Assembly (NCBI RefSeq): GCF_028609865.1
Contig: NZ_CP063194.1
Location: 806,001-870,000 of the forward strand
From: Corynebacterium jeddahense
GTDB taxonomy: Bacteria; Actinomycetota; Actinomycetes; Mycobacteriales; Mycobacteriaceae
Direction: 5' to 3'
Length of the DNA stretch: 64,000 nucleotides
The position numbers and the translations under genes are program-made. The notes beneath the pieces are model-generated. The model worked only from the letters and a program-made list of their open reading frames with translations, did not search any database and was not told where the DNA came from. Below, piece after piece: positions 17,302 to 25,759 of this stretch. Position 1 is the stretch's first letter. Every line of letters starts with the position of its first letter.

Positions 17302-18174
17302 ATGATCGACGCCCGCGACACCGCCCTCATCTTCGAGGGCGGCGGCACCCGCAACTCCTACACCGCCCCCGTGGTGGAAAAGCTCATCGCGGAGGAGGTG
17401 CAGTTCGGCTGGGTCGGCGGCATCTCCGCAGGCAGCGTGCACGCGCTGAACTTCGCCTCCCGCGACACGTGGCGCTCCGAAAACGCCTTCACGGAATTCG
17501 TGGCCAACCCGAAGTTCGGCGGTTGGCGCTCGGTCGTGCGCGGCAAGGGCCTCATCAACGGCGAGTGGGCGTACGAGGAGTCCGAGGACGTCTTGCCGTT
17601 CGACTTCGACGCCTTCTCCAGGACCACCGAGGAGGTCCACGTCGAGGCCGTGCGCGCCGACACGGGGGAGACGGTCGCCTTCAACCGCAGCGACCTGAAC
17701 ACGCTCGAAGACGTCGCGCTCGCGGCGCGCACGTCGTCGACGCTGCCGATCCTCATGAAGATGCGCGAGATCGACGGCGTGCCCTACGTCGACGGCGCGC
17801 TGGGCACCTCGGGCGGCCTGCTTATCGACGCCGCCCGCGCCGCCGGCTACACCCGCTTCCTCGCCGTGCTCACCCGCCCGCGCGACTACGTCAAGGGCCC
17901 GCAGAAGCGCGAGCGCGCCGTGCGCCGCATCCTGCGCAGCACCCCAAAGGTCGCCGACGCGATGGTCGCCAGGCCGGAGATCTACAACGCCGCGAAGCAA
18001 TCGCTTCTCGACGAAGCTGACGCCCACAACGCCTACATCTTCTTCCCCGACGCGATGGGGGTCGAGTCGACGGAACTCGACGCCGACAAGCTGCGGGCGA
18101 ACTACCGCGCGGGTGCGGAGCAGGTGGAGCGGGACTGGCCGGCGATGAAGGAGTTCCTCACCGCGCAGCGCTAA
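17302..18174 (+). CDS. patatin-like phospholipase (YjjU/RssA type)
   Basis: 290 aa lipid acyl hydrolase. The patatin elements are all visible: oxyanion loop EGGGTRN at residues 9-15, nucleophile elbow GGISAGS with Ser42, and the catalytic Asp in VDGALGTSGG (Asp164). The C-terminal part with repeated Arg-rich helices fits the YjjU-like branch. Cytoplasmic, no signal peptide. The stop overlaps the convergent prfC stop by 4 bases. Natural substrate unknown. Confidence 0.87.
   Translation: MIDARDTALIFEGGGTRNSYTAPVVEKLIAEEVQFGWVGGISAGSVHALNFASRDTWRSENAFTEFVANPKFGGWRSVVRGKGLINGEWAYEESEDVLPFDFDAFSRTTEEVHVEAVRADTGETVAFNRSDLNTLEDVALAARTSSTLPILMKMREIDGVPYVDGALGTSGGLLIDAARAAGYTRFLAVLTRPRDYVKGPQKRERAVRRILRSTPKVADAMVARPEIYNAAKQSLLDEADAHNAYIFFPDAMGVESTELDADKLRANYRAGAEQVERDWPAMKEFLTAQR
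17820..17830 (+). repeat. iterated 11-mer, copy 3
   Basis: In the patatin gene (LLIDAA), using CTT for Leu next to CTG. Confidence 0.8.
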
Positions 18175-19802
18175 TCCGCGATGAGCGGCTCGATGGTGAG
18201 CTCCGGGTGCTCCTTCTCCACGAACGCGAGCTTCCACTTGTCGCCGAACAGGGCGATGAGCTCGCCGTCGGTGCGGGTGAAGATTTCCACGCCGCGCTGG
18301 CGGCCCAGCTCCGGGGCGGAGGCGGCGTCGGTGCGCCGGGCCACGGAGTAGGGGATCGGCTCGGTGACGGTTTCCACATTGTACTCGTTTTCCATGCGCG
18401 CCTGCATGACCTCGAACTGCATGGGGCCGACGGCGGCCATGACGGGGGCGGCGTCGCCGCGAGCGTCGTTACGCAAAATCTGCACGACGCCCTCGGCGTC
18501 GAGCTGGTCGAGCGCCTTGCGGAACTGCTTGTACTTGCCCAGGGACTTCGCGCGCAGGGTGCGGAAGTGCTCCGGCGCGAACTGCGGCATGGGCGGGAAC
18601 TCCACCTTCTTGCCGGCGTAGATCGTGTCGCCAGGCGCGAGCGCCCCCGCGTTGACCAGGCCGATGATGTCGCCCGGGTAAGCCGTCTCCACGGTGTCGC
18701 GCGAGCGGCCGAAGACCGTCAGCGCGTATTTCGTGGAGAAGGAGCGCCCCGACTGGGCGTGGGTGACCTGCATGCCGCGGTCGAACTCGCCGGAGACAAC
18801 GCGCATGAAGGCGAGGGTGTCGCGGTGGTTTTTGTCCATGCCGGCCTGGACCTTGAACACGACGCCGGAGAAGTCGTCGCCGACCTCGCGGCGCTCGTCC
18901 ATCGCAGTGGAGGACGCCTCGACGGCGCGCGGGTCGGAGCTGCGCCCCTCCGGCGCCGGGGCGATGGCGCACAGCGTGTCCAGGATCTGGTGCACGCCGA
19001 AGTTGAGCATCGCGGAGGCGAAGATGATCGGGGAGGTCACGCACTGCTCGAAGAGCGTTTGGTCGTGGACGGCGCCGTCCTCAAGGAGCAGCGAGGCTTC
19101 TTCGATCGCGGTCTCCCACGCGTCGCCTTCGCGGGCGAGGGCCTCGTCGGGCGAGTAGTGCTCCTCCGGCGCGATGGTGGAGCCGCCGGCGGTGCGGATG
19201 AAGTGGATGTAGCCGTCAACCTCGCCGTCGGTGGAGACGTGCGCGAGCCCGCGGAAGTCGCCAGCCTCGCCCACGGGCCAGTACAGCGGGGTCGGCTGCA
19301 GGTCGATCTCGGTGACAATCTCGTCGACGAGCTCGAGCGGCTCGCGGCCCACACGGTCCCACTTGTTAATCACGGTGACGATCGGCAACCCGCGCGCCTT
19401 GCACACGCGGAAGAGCTTGAGGGTTTGCGGCTCGAGGCCCTTGGCTGCGTCGATAAGCATGACCGCGGCATCGACGGCGGAGAGCACGCGGTAGGTGTCC
19501 TCGGAGAAGTCGGCGTGGCCCGGGGTGTCCACGAGGTTGATCATGTACGGCTCGCCGTCGTGAGACTCGGGCGCGTACTCGAACTGCAGGGCGGACGAGG
19601 CGACGGAGATGCCGCGATCCTTTTCCATCTCCATCCAGTCCGACACTGTCGCCTTGCGGTTGCCCTTGCCGTGCACGGCGCCCGCCTCCGAGATGACGTG
19701 CGCGTGCAGCGCCAGCGCCTCCGTCAGCGTCGACTTACCGGCGTCCGGGTGGGCGATGACGGCGAATGTGCGGCGGCGCGCGGCCTCGGAAACGGTACTC
19801 AT
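18171..19802 (-). CDS. prfC: peptide chain release factor 3
   Basis: 543 aa, full length. This translational GTPase recycles RF1/RF2 from the ribosome. G1 is AHPDAGKST (residues 17-25), G2 region EKDRGISVASSALQF, G3 DTPGHADFSEDTYR, G4 NKWDR. The large RF3 insertion TPLYWPVGEAGDFRGLAHV distinguishes it from EF-G. The C-terminal domain IPYSVARRTD is also RF3-specific. It diverges from the flavin reductase with 47 bases between. Confidence 0.95.
   Translation of the reverse strand: MSTVSEAARRRTFAVIAHPDAGKSTLTEALALHAHVISEAGAVHGKGNRKATVSDWMEMEKDRGISVASSALQFEYAPESHDGEPYMINLVDTPGHADFSEDTYRVLSAVDAAVMLIDAAKGLEPQTLKLFRVCKARGLPIVTVINKWDRVGREPLELVDEIVTEIDLQPTPLYWPVGEAGDFRGLAHVSTDGEVDGYIHFIRTAGGSTIAPEEHYSPDEALAREGDAWETAIEEASLLLEDGAVHDQTLFEQCVTSPIIFASAMLNFGVHQILDTLCAIAPAPEGRSSDPRAVEASSTAMDERREVGDDFSGVVFKVQAGMDKNHRDTLAFMRVVSGEFDRGMQVTHAQSGRSFSTKYALTVFGRSRDTVETAYPGDIIGLVNAGALAPGDTIYAGKKVEFPPMPQFAPEHFRTLRAKSLGKYKQFRKALDQLDAEGVVQILRNDARGDAAPVMAAVGPMQFEVMQARMENEYNVETVTEPIPYSVARRTDAASAPELGRQRGVEIFTRTDGELIALFGDKWKLAFVEKEHPELTIEPLIAD
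19448..19458 (-). repeat. iterated 11-mer, copy 4
   Basis: In prfC (MLIDAA). Confidence 0.8.
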
Positions 19803-19811
19803 AAGCGGCTA

Positions 19812-19822
19812 GCTTATCGACG
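19812..19822 (+). repeat. iterated 11-mer, copy 5 (intergenic)
   Basis: In the 47-base gap between the divergent prfC and FMN reductase genes. Confidence 0.8.
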
Positions 19823-19849
19823 CACCTCCGGCAGAGTACAGTCGTGTCC

Positions 19850-20410
19850 ATGACAACAAACGAGACAAACGAGCCAACCATCGGAGTCATTCTCGGGTCT
19901 GTTCGCCAGGGCCGCTTCGGCGAGGCCGTGGCCCACTGGGTGGTCGACGCCGGTCAGGCCCGCGAGGGGTTCAGCTACCAGCTGCTCGACCTCGCCGAGT
20001 TCAACGTCCCGGCGCTCACCGCCGCCGTCACGCCGGGCGCGGCGAACAATCAGTACGAGGACCCGGCCGTCACCGCCTGGTCGAAGGCCGTGGACGCCTG
20101 CGACGGCTTTGTCTTTGTCACCCCGGAGTACAACCACTCCGTGCCGGGCGCGATGAAGAACGCGTTCGACTCGCTCGGCCCGGAGTGGGCGGGCAAGCCC
20201 GTCGCCTTCGTCGGCTATGGCGCGGACAAGGCCATCCGCGCGGTGGAGCACTGGCGCCAGATCGTGGCCAACTTCTCCATGTTCGACGTGCGCAACCAGG
20301 TGGGCTTTTCCATCTTCAGCGGAGAGTTCGATGAAGCGAAGGCGGCCAACGCGGGCGCGCTCGACCGGATGCTCACCGACCTCGAGGGCGCGCTCAGCGC
20401 GCGTGGATAA
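19850..20410 (+). CDS. NADPH-dependent FMN reductase-like flavoprotein
   Basis: 186 aa flavodoxin-fold oxidoreductase. The FMN phosphate loop is GSVRQGRFGEAVAHWV (residues 13-28) and the isoalloxazine loop is TPEYNHSVPGAMKNAFDSL, both diagnostic of the NADPH-dependent FMN reductase (chromate/quinone reductase-like) family. The ATG at 19850 is taken over GTG 19844. The last 17 bases overlap the convergent pth gene. Physiological acceptor unknown. Confidence 0.88.
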   Translation: MTTNETNEPTIGVILGSVRQGRFGEAVAHWVVDAGQAREGFSYQLLDLAEFNVPALTAAVTPGAANNQYEDPAVTAWSKAVDACDGFVFVTPEYNHSVPGAMKNAFDSLGPEWAGKPVAFVGYGADKAIRAVEHWRQIVANFSMFDVRNQVGFSIFSGEFDEAKAANAGALDRMLTDLEGALSARG

Positions 20411-20981
20411 CGTTTTGCGCCTTCGCCAGCCCCTCCGTGACCACGAGGCGCGCCGCCTCCGAGGCCGTTGCAATCGCCTCCTCGCCTGAGACCGGCGAGA
20501 GCACCCAGTCCGGCACGCTCGTGCCGGCCGGCGGGCGCCCGATCCCGATGCGCACGCGGACGTAGTCGCGCGTGCCCAGGTGCTCGGTGATGGACTTCAG
20601 CCCGTTGTGGCCGTTTTCGTTGCCCCCGAGCTTCACGCGCACCGTCCCCGCGGGCAGGTCGAGCTCGTCGTGCAGCACCACGATGCGCTCCGGGGCGACG
20701 CCGAGCTTGCGCGCCAGCGGCGCCACCGCTTCGCCCGAGGCGTTCATGTAGGTCTGCGGCTTCGCGTAGGCCACACTATCGATGACAGCCACCCGCGCCT
20801 TGATCCCCCGCACCGGCTCGAGCGTTTCAGCCAGCTGATCCAGCGCCATCCACCCCACGTTGTGCCTGGTAGCAGCATATTCTGCGCCAGGGTTGCCCAA
20901 GCCCACCACCAGCCACTCGGCCTGCAATTTCGTTTCGCGTCTGCGCCTGAAGAATCCGAACACGCCCCATAATGTACCCAT
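20394..20981 (-). CDS. pth: peptidyl-tRNA hydrolase (first of two)
   Basis: 195 aa. It releases peptides from peptidyl-tRNA that drops off ribosomes. Motifs: VGLGNPGAEYAATRHNVGWM (with catalytic His), KPQTYMNASGEAV, LHDELDLPAGTVRVKLGGNENGHNGLKSI and RIGIGRPPAGTSVPDWVL. The start at 20981 gives a basic N-terminal extension GVFGFFRRRRETK before the enzyme; it overlaps the divergent start of the nitronate monooxygenase by 2 bases, so a downstream GTG near 20959 is possible. A second pth gene lies about 2.3 kb away. Confidence 0.92.
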   Translation of the reverse strand: MGTLWGVFGFFRRRRETKLQAEWLVVGLGNPGAEYAATRHNVGWMALDQLAETLEPVRGIKARVAVIDSVAYAKPQTYMNASGEAVAPLARKLGVAPERIVVLHDELDLPAGTVRVKLGGNENGHNGLKSITEHLGTRDYVRVRIGIGRPPAGTSVPDWVLSPVSGEEAIATASEAARLVVTEGLAKAQNVIHAR

Positions 20982-21879
20982 GCAATTCCCACGCATCGTC
21001 GCAGCGCCCATGGCTGGCGGACCTACCACGCCAGCTCTGGTCAACGCGGTCACCTTCGGGTTCCTCGCGCTGGGCACCTGCACGCCCGTGCAAGCCCGGC
21101 AGTGGCTCGCGCAATGCCAGGCGCCCTTCGGCGCCAACCTCTTCGTTCCGCAAGAGGAGCCATTGCTTGACGACGTCTCCGTCACCGCCCAACTCCTCCA
21201 CACCGACGTCCCGACTGTCGATGTGACGTCCGGCTTCCAAGAGAAATTCTCGCTGGTACTCGAAGCGGCCCCCGCAGTGGTGTCCTCCATGTTCGGTGCG
21301 TTCACGCACGAGCAGGTGGACCAGTTGCGCGCGGTGGGGTCGCAGGCCTGGGTGACGGTGACGAGCGTCTCCGAGGCGCATCAGGCGCTGCACGCCGACG
21401 GGCTGATCGTGCAGGGCCCGTTGGCCGGCGGGCACCGTGGGACGTGGGATCAGCGCACCGAGCCGGGGGATGCCTCACTCGGAGAGCTGCTTACCCAGAT
21501 CGTTCCATTGGGGTTGCCGGTGATTGCGGCGGGCGGGGTGCGGGGGCCGGAGGACGTCGATAAGCTGCATGCGTTGGGTGCGCGAAGTGTGGCGTGCGGG
21601 ACGGCTTTCCTGTTGGCGGATGAGGCTGGGACGAGCGAGCGTAACCGGGAGCTCCTGCGCTCTGACGCGCCGTCGGTGAGCACTCGAGCTTTTTCCGGCC
21701 GTTACGCACGAGGGCTCGAAACAGCGTTCACGCGGGCGCACCCTGACCTGCCGCCGATCTACCCGTACTTGCGTCCCATGACGCTAGAAAACGACTACTG
21801 CCTGGTGGGCGCGGACCGCGGCGAGCTCATGGAGGCCCCGGCCGCAGAGATCGAAGCGTTTCTAGCTGCTGCTCAATGA
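20980..21879 (+). CDS. nitronate monooxygenase (2-nitropropane dioxygenase family)
   Basis: 299 aa FMN-dependent TIM-barrel enzyme that oxidises alkyl nitronates. It opens with IVAAPMAGGPTTPALVNAV, the conserved first strand, carries VQGPLAGGHRGT (phosphate/His region) and GLPVIAAGGVRGPEDVDKLHALGARSVACGTAFL, the FMN-binding C-terminal part. The end overlaps the convergent FAH-family gene by 18 bases. A copy of the iterated 11-mer falls on Val-Asp-Lys at 21555-21565. Confidence 0.87.
   Translation: MQFPRIVAAPMAGGPTTPALVNAVTFGFLALGTCTPVQARQWLAQCQAPFGANLFVPQEEPLLDDVSVTAQLLHTDVPTVDVTSGFQEKFSLVLEAAPAVVSSMFGAFTHEQVDQLRAVGSQAWVTVTSVSEAHQALHADGLIVQGPLAGGHRGTWDQRTEPGDASLGELLTQIVPLGLPVIAAGGVRGPEDVDKLHALGARSVACGTAFLLADEAGTSERNRELLRSDAPSVSTRAFSGRYARGLETAFTRAHPDLPPIYPYLRPMTLENDYCLVGADRGELMEAPAAEIEAFLAAAQ
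21555..21565 (-). repeat. iterated 11-mer, copy 6
   Basis: In the nitronate monooxygenase gene (DVDKLH). Confidence 0.8.
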
Positions 21880-22701
21880 TCGTGAGATCACCCGCGTAGT
21901 GTTCTCGATTGCGCCCAAGCCCTCGATTTCAACCCGCACCACGTCCCCGTCAGCGAGGTAGCGCTGTGGGTCTCGCGCGTGGCCCACGCCATCCGGGGTG
22001 CCGGTGGCAATCACGTCCCCGGGCTCGAGGGGGTAGAGGTGTGAGATGAACTCCACCAGCTTCGCAGGCGTGAACACCAGGTCGTCGGTGGGGGCGTGCT
22101 GCATAACTTCGTCGTTGACGGTGGTGGTAAGCGCAGGGCCCGGTTGCCATTCGGTGTCGAGCCACGGGCCGAACCCGGCCGTCTTCTCCAGCGATTTCCC
22201 CTGGTGCCACTGCTGCGTGCGCTTTTGGTAGTGGCGCTGTGTGTAGTCGTTGATCACGCTGTAACCGGCGATGTAGCCAGCGGCCTCAGCCTCGCGGACG
22301 TGGCGCGCTATCTTGCCGATCACCACCGCGAGCTCGCCCTCAAAGTCAAGCGTCTCGGCGTTGAAGCTGGGCACCTCCGCATCGTCATACGGCCCGGTCA
22401 GTGCCTCCGGGAACTTGATGAACAAGGTGGGCACTTCCGGTTTGTCGTGCCCCATCTCCTCGATGTGCTTCGCGTAGTTCAGGCCGACGCAGATGATCTT
22501 GCCCGGGCGGGGGATGACAGGAGCCAAATCGGTGGGCGCAAAGTCGATCCCCGGCCCGTTCTCCGCGGCGACGTGTCGCCAGTTCGGCTGCTGGAGGAGC
22601 GCGCCGGCGTCACTGAAGTCGTCGATAAGCACAGCCCTGTGCTTATCGACGATGCGGGCGGCTCGGGTGCCGCTTTCGGTTCTCAGGGTGGCAAGTCGCA
22701 T
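21862..22701 (-). CDS. fumarylacetoacetate hydrolase family protein
   Basis: 279 aa. The FAH fold catalyses C-C cleavage, hydration or decarboxylation of oxo-acids. Motifs: ICVGLNYAKHIEEMG (substrate pocket), DFEGELAVVIGK (metal-binding Glu pair), YSVINDYTQR, and GDVIATGTPDGVG near the C-terminus. The N-terminal 70 residues form the small FAH domain. Exact reaction cannot be assigned. It starts 4 bases after the upstream pth stop and is likely co-transcribed. The gene contains the long palindrome at 22619-22652. Confidence 0.88.
   Translation of the reverse strand: MRLATLRTESGTRAARIVDKHRAVLIDDFSDAGALLQQPNWRHVAAENGPGIDFAPTDLAPVIPRPGKIICVGLNYAKHIEEMGHDKPEVPTLFIKFPEALTGPYDDAEVPSFNAETLDFEGELAVVIGKIARHVREAEAAGYIAGYSVINDYTQRHYQKRTQQWHQGKSLEKTAGFGPWLDTEWQPGPALTTTVNDEVMQHAPTDDLVFTPAKLVEFISHLYPLEPGDVIATGTPDGVGHARDPQRYLADGDVVRVEIEGLGAIENTTRVISRSLSSS
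22619..22652. repeat. 34-bp near-perfect palindrome made of two iterated 11-mers
   Basis: Sixteen-base perfect arms with a 2-base centre. Each arm ends in a copy of GCTTATCGACG (minus strand 22620-22630, plus strand 22641-22651). It lies inside the FAH-family gene, coding IVDKHRAVLIDDF. Confidence 0.9.
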
Positions 22702-22705
22702 GGGG

Positions 22706-23257
22706 TCAGCTTAGAGCGCGCAGGATCTCGTCGGCCGCGTCCGCGGCAGCGATGGTGAGCTCGACCTGCTCCTTCGCGGTGAAGGGCTTGAGCACGTAAT
22801 CCGCGGGAGCCATGCGCCCCGGCGGACGGCCGATGCCCACGGCGACCTTGTTATAGGGCTTCCCGCCGAGTGATTTGGTCACGGACTTCAGCCCGTTGTG
22901 GCCGTGGTCGCCGCCGCCTTCGCGCAGCTTCACCTCGCCGAGCGGGAGATCCAGCTCGTCGTAGACCACGTAGAGGTCGCTCGGCTGGACCCGGAAGTAT
23001 TCCATCAGCGCCTTGACCGGGCCCCCGGAGAGGTTCATGAACGACCGCGTCCGCGCGAGCACCACCTGGTCGCCGGCGATCAGGCGGCCGGCGGCGAGCT
23101 CCGCGACCTCAGTGTTTGTTCGCTTGTGCACAGAGAGCGTGGCGGGCATCGGGGTGGTGCGGCCGAGGAGCTCCTCGATCACAGCGACCCCGGCGTTGTG
23201 GCGGGTATCGGCGTACTGGGGGCCGGGGTTGCCCAGGCCCACGATCAAAATGGTCAC
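22706..23257 (-). CDS. pth: peptidyl-tRNA hydrolase (second copy)
   Basis: 183 aa from a GTG at 23257, giving MTILIVGLGNPGPQYADTRH, the standard Pth N-terminus. Other motifs: RSFMNLSGGPVKAL, VYDELDLPLGEVKLREGGGD, HNGLKSV, GIGRPPGRMAPADYVL. Corynebacteria commonly carry two pth genes; in relatives one of them directly follows rplY. Here rplY is 8 kb upstream, with surface module 2 in between on the other strand. Confidence 0.92.
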   Translation of the reverse strand: MTILIVGLGNPGPQYADTRHNAGVAVIEELLGRTTPMPATLSVHKRTNTEVAELAAGRLIAGDQVVLARTRSFMNLSGGPVKALMEYFRVQPSDLYVVYDELDLPLGEVKLREGGGDHGHNGLKSVTKSLGGKPYNKVAVGIGRPPGRMAPADYVLKPFTAKEQVELTIAAADAADEILRALS

Positions 23258-23368
23258 ACGGCACAGGATAACTGGCCGGCGAGGCCGAAAATAATGTTGT
23301 AGTGCGGTTGTAGTTGCCTGGGAGGACACGTAATTTCGTTAGAGAAGTTCCGGGCTGCGATAGCAGTT

Positions 23369-23379
23369 GCTTATCGACG
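23369..23379 (+). repeat. iterated 11-mer, copy 9 (intergenic)
   Basis: 17 bases upstream of the module 2 protease start codon, in its 5' leader. Copies 7 and 8 are the palindrome at 22619-22652. Confidence 0.8.
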
Positions 23380-23395
23380 AAATGAGGGTCACGCC

Positions 23396-25747
23396 GTGCG
23401 TCCATCCAACCGATTTCTCGCTATCGCGCTGTGCGCAGCGGTTGCATCTGGCGGCGTCGTTGCCAACCCTGTGACCGCGCAGGCAGCCGTCGAAACGACA
23501 GCGCGAGGATTCGCCTTCACTGCGTCACCTGCACAAACGGGTTCCATCGTGGCAGGCCAGTTCGACCGCGGTGGTCGAGCGAATTACACCTATTTGCACC
23601 CTGCATCCGGCGTCGCCCGTCTGGAGGCGGAGATTGTCACTCTTGTCCACGCGCGTGGCCGCCAGGTGCAGTTCGATCCGGCAACGGTCACCGCCTCACG
23701 CAGCGGCGACACGATGCGCTTCGTCAGCCGCGACACTGCGGCCGGAGTGGACATCACGCGGAGCTATACCGTCCGCGGCGGCAGCATTGACGTCGCTGTC
23801 GAGGTGACCAACGTGGGCTTCACCCCGACCAGCGCCATCGTTGCCGTTGCCCAGCAGTTGTCGTCGAATCGGCAGAACCCCCCAACCTACGAGGCGACGC
23901 AGAGTGAGACGCTCACGATTACGGATACGAGCGGCCGCGGCTACACCATCGAGGCGGCATTCCCTGGCACCTCTGACGTGGGGGCGGGTGACAGCCTTGC
24001 AGCTGCAGTGAATGGTCGCGGTGGCGGGAACCCCACCGCTCAAGCAGGCCGATGGGTGAAGAATCTGGAGCCGGGGGAGAGCGTCACCGGTAAAGCAACG
24101 TTCAGTGTGAACCTTCAGCCCGGCGCGCTGGACACCGACGGCGACGGCCTCCTCGACGAGTGGGAGACCAAGGGCTACCCGCTTGCCGACGGCTCCGTCC
24201 TCCCCCTCCACCGTTGGGGAGCAGACCCGACACGCAAGGACCTGTTCCTTCAGCTGAATTGGATGAAGTCCGAATGGGAAACCAGTGGGTGCGACAGGGT
24301 GAACCAGTATGCGCCTACAGGCGAGGAACTGGAGAAGTTCCTCATCTGCTCCTACAAGAACACGAACTCCTACCGCCCGTCGATTTCCACGCTGCGCCAG
24401 CTGGAGCAGTTGTTTGCGCAGCAGGGGATTGCGCTGCACATCGACGCCGGCGAACTGTATAAGAGCGCGGACATGGTGGGCTACAGCGAACGCCACGGCG
24501 GCAAGAAACTGGACCACCGGGAGGGGTTCTTCAAACCGGGCGAGTCGAAGGGCTTGGCGCTGCTGCGCACCCGCAACGAGATGCTGGGCGATCGCGTCGG
24601 GGTGTTCCGTGTCGGCGTCATCGGGGATAAGAAAGAGGTGGGCGACCGATCCTCCGGGGAAGGCATGGTCGGCGACGGCGCGTTTTTCGTGGCCAAGGGA
24701 GCCGGATTGAATTCCCAGGACATGCTGCGCAACACGATCCTGCACGAATTCGGCCATACACTCGGCCTGACCCACTACGGCGCGCCTGGACGGCCAACCG
24801 GTGTCCGCCCAGATCAGTTCTTGCCGGACTACTTCTCTGCCATGAACTACCTGTACCAGTTTGGTCCGTTCAATTTCTCCACCACGGAGGCGAACGGCCG
24901 TGGCCAGCGGCCCGAGACGTGCAGACCCTACAGCTGCTTCGACGGCAACTACTCTGTGCCGGCCGACTGGGTGAGCTTGCAGTTGCGCGGTAACCACTAC
25001 GGAACCAACGCCTCGAAGCGGTATGTGGAGGTAGAGGAACCGCAGAACACTGATCCCGTCGTTCAAAATGACGATGAGACGGTACGCGACCTCACCATCG
25101 CCGCCGCAGACCAGAACGAAGGCAAGGCCGGATTCGAGCTCACCGAAGGGCAAGATAACGGAATTGTCACCTTGCGCAACGACAACGTCCTACGCGGCCA
25201 GTTGTCCAACCTCGGCTTGGACGACCACACCTTCACAGTTACCGCAACGTTTGCCAACGGTGCCAGCCACACCCAGACAATCAAACTTCCCGGCGTGCTC
25301 AAGCCTGGATCCACTGCTGACGTCCGCATCCCGGTCCCGAACGCCGCGGTGCTCAAGGGGCCAAAGACTAACGTCACCGTCCAGGTCCGTAGCACCAGTG
25401 GAGTCGTGTTCGACGAGCGATTCGCCGTCTCCGTCCTCGATTACAACCGCGACCAGGCTGCGAAGGCGCTCAGCGAGCTGGAGCGGTCCGGTGCCGACCA
25501 GGCCGTCAAGGATCGTGCCCGCGCCCGCCTCGACACGGCACACACTGGCACCCCCGCGCCGCAGGTGCCCCAGAAGTCTCAGTCACCCCAGCAGCCCGCG
25601 CCCGCACCGCAGCCCGCTCCGGGGAACGACGGCGGCAGCTCGACCGCAGGCATCATCGCGATCGTTCTCGCCGTCTTCGGCCTCCTCGGCGCCGGCGCCT
25701 TCGCCGTGAGCCAGGGCCTCATCCAAATCCCGAACCTGCCGTTCTAG
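23396..25747 (+). CDS. secreted, membrane-anchored metzincin-type zinc metalloprotease (module 2)
   Basis: 783 aa paralogue of the module 1 protease. GTG start at 23396 with GAGGG about 7 bases upstream; signal peptide FLAIALCAAVASGGVVANPVTAQA. After a beta-sandwich the calcium loop DTDGDGLLDEWETKGYP (near 246) and WGADPTRKDLFLQLNWMKSE appear. Catalytic HEFGHTLGLTH starts at His450 (ligands 450, 454, 460; Glu451) and a Met-turn SAMNY follows near 481. Paired cysteines suggest disulfides. A C-terminal beta domain, a Pro/Gln linker, a helix GIIAIVLAVFGLLGAGAFAV and the tail SQGLIQIPNLPF complete it. First gene of a three-gene plus-strand run; 12 bases separate it from the next. Confidence 0.87.
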   Translation: MRPSNRFLAIALCAAVASGGVVANPVTAQAAVETTARGFAFTASPAQTGSIVAGQFDRGGRANYTYLHPASGVARLEAEIVTLVHARGRQVQFDPATVTASRSGDTMRFVSRDTAAGVDITRSYTVRGGSIDVAVEVTNVGFTPTSAIVAVAQQLSSNRQNPPTYEATQSETLTITDTSGRGYTIEAAFPGTSDVGAGDSLAAAVNGRGGGNPTAQAGRWVKNLEPGESVTGKATFSVNLQPGALDTDGDGLLDEWETKGYPLADGSVLPLHRWGADPTRKDLFLQLNWMKSEWETSGCDRVNQYAPTGEELEKFLICSYKNTNSYRPSISTLRQLEQLFAQQGIALHIDAGELYKSADMVGYSERHGGKKLDHREGFFKPGESKGLALLRTRNEMLGDRVGVFRVGVIGDKKEVGDRSSGEGMVGDGAFFVAKGAGLNSQDMLRNTILHEFGHTLGLTHYGAPGRPTGVRPDQFLPDYFSAMNYLYQFGPFNFSTTEANGRGQRPETCRPYSCFDGNYSVPADWVSLQLRGNHYGTNASKRYVEVEEPQNTDPVVQNDDETVRDLTIAAADQNEGKAGFELTEGQDNGIVTLRNDNVLRGQLSNLGLDDHTFTVTATFANGASHTQTIKLPGVLKPGSTADVRIPVPNAAVLKGPKTNVTVQVRSTSGVVFDERFAVSVLDYNRDQAAKALSELERSGADQAVKDRARARLDTAHTGTPAPQVPQKSQSPQQPAPAPQPAPGNDGGSSTAGIIAIVLAVFGLLGAGAFAVSQGLIQIPNLPF

Positions 25748-25759
25748 CGAGGAAGAAAC

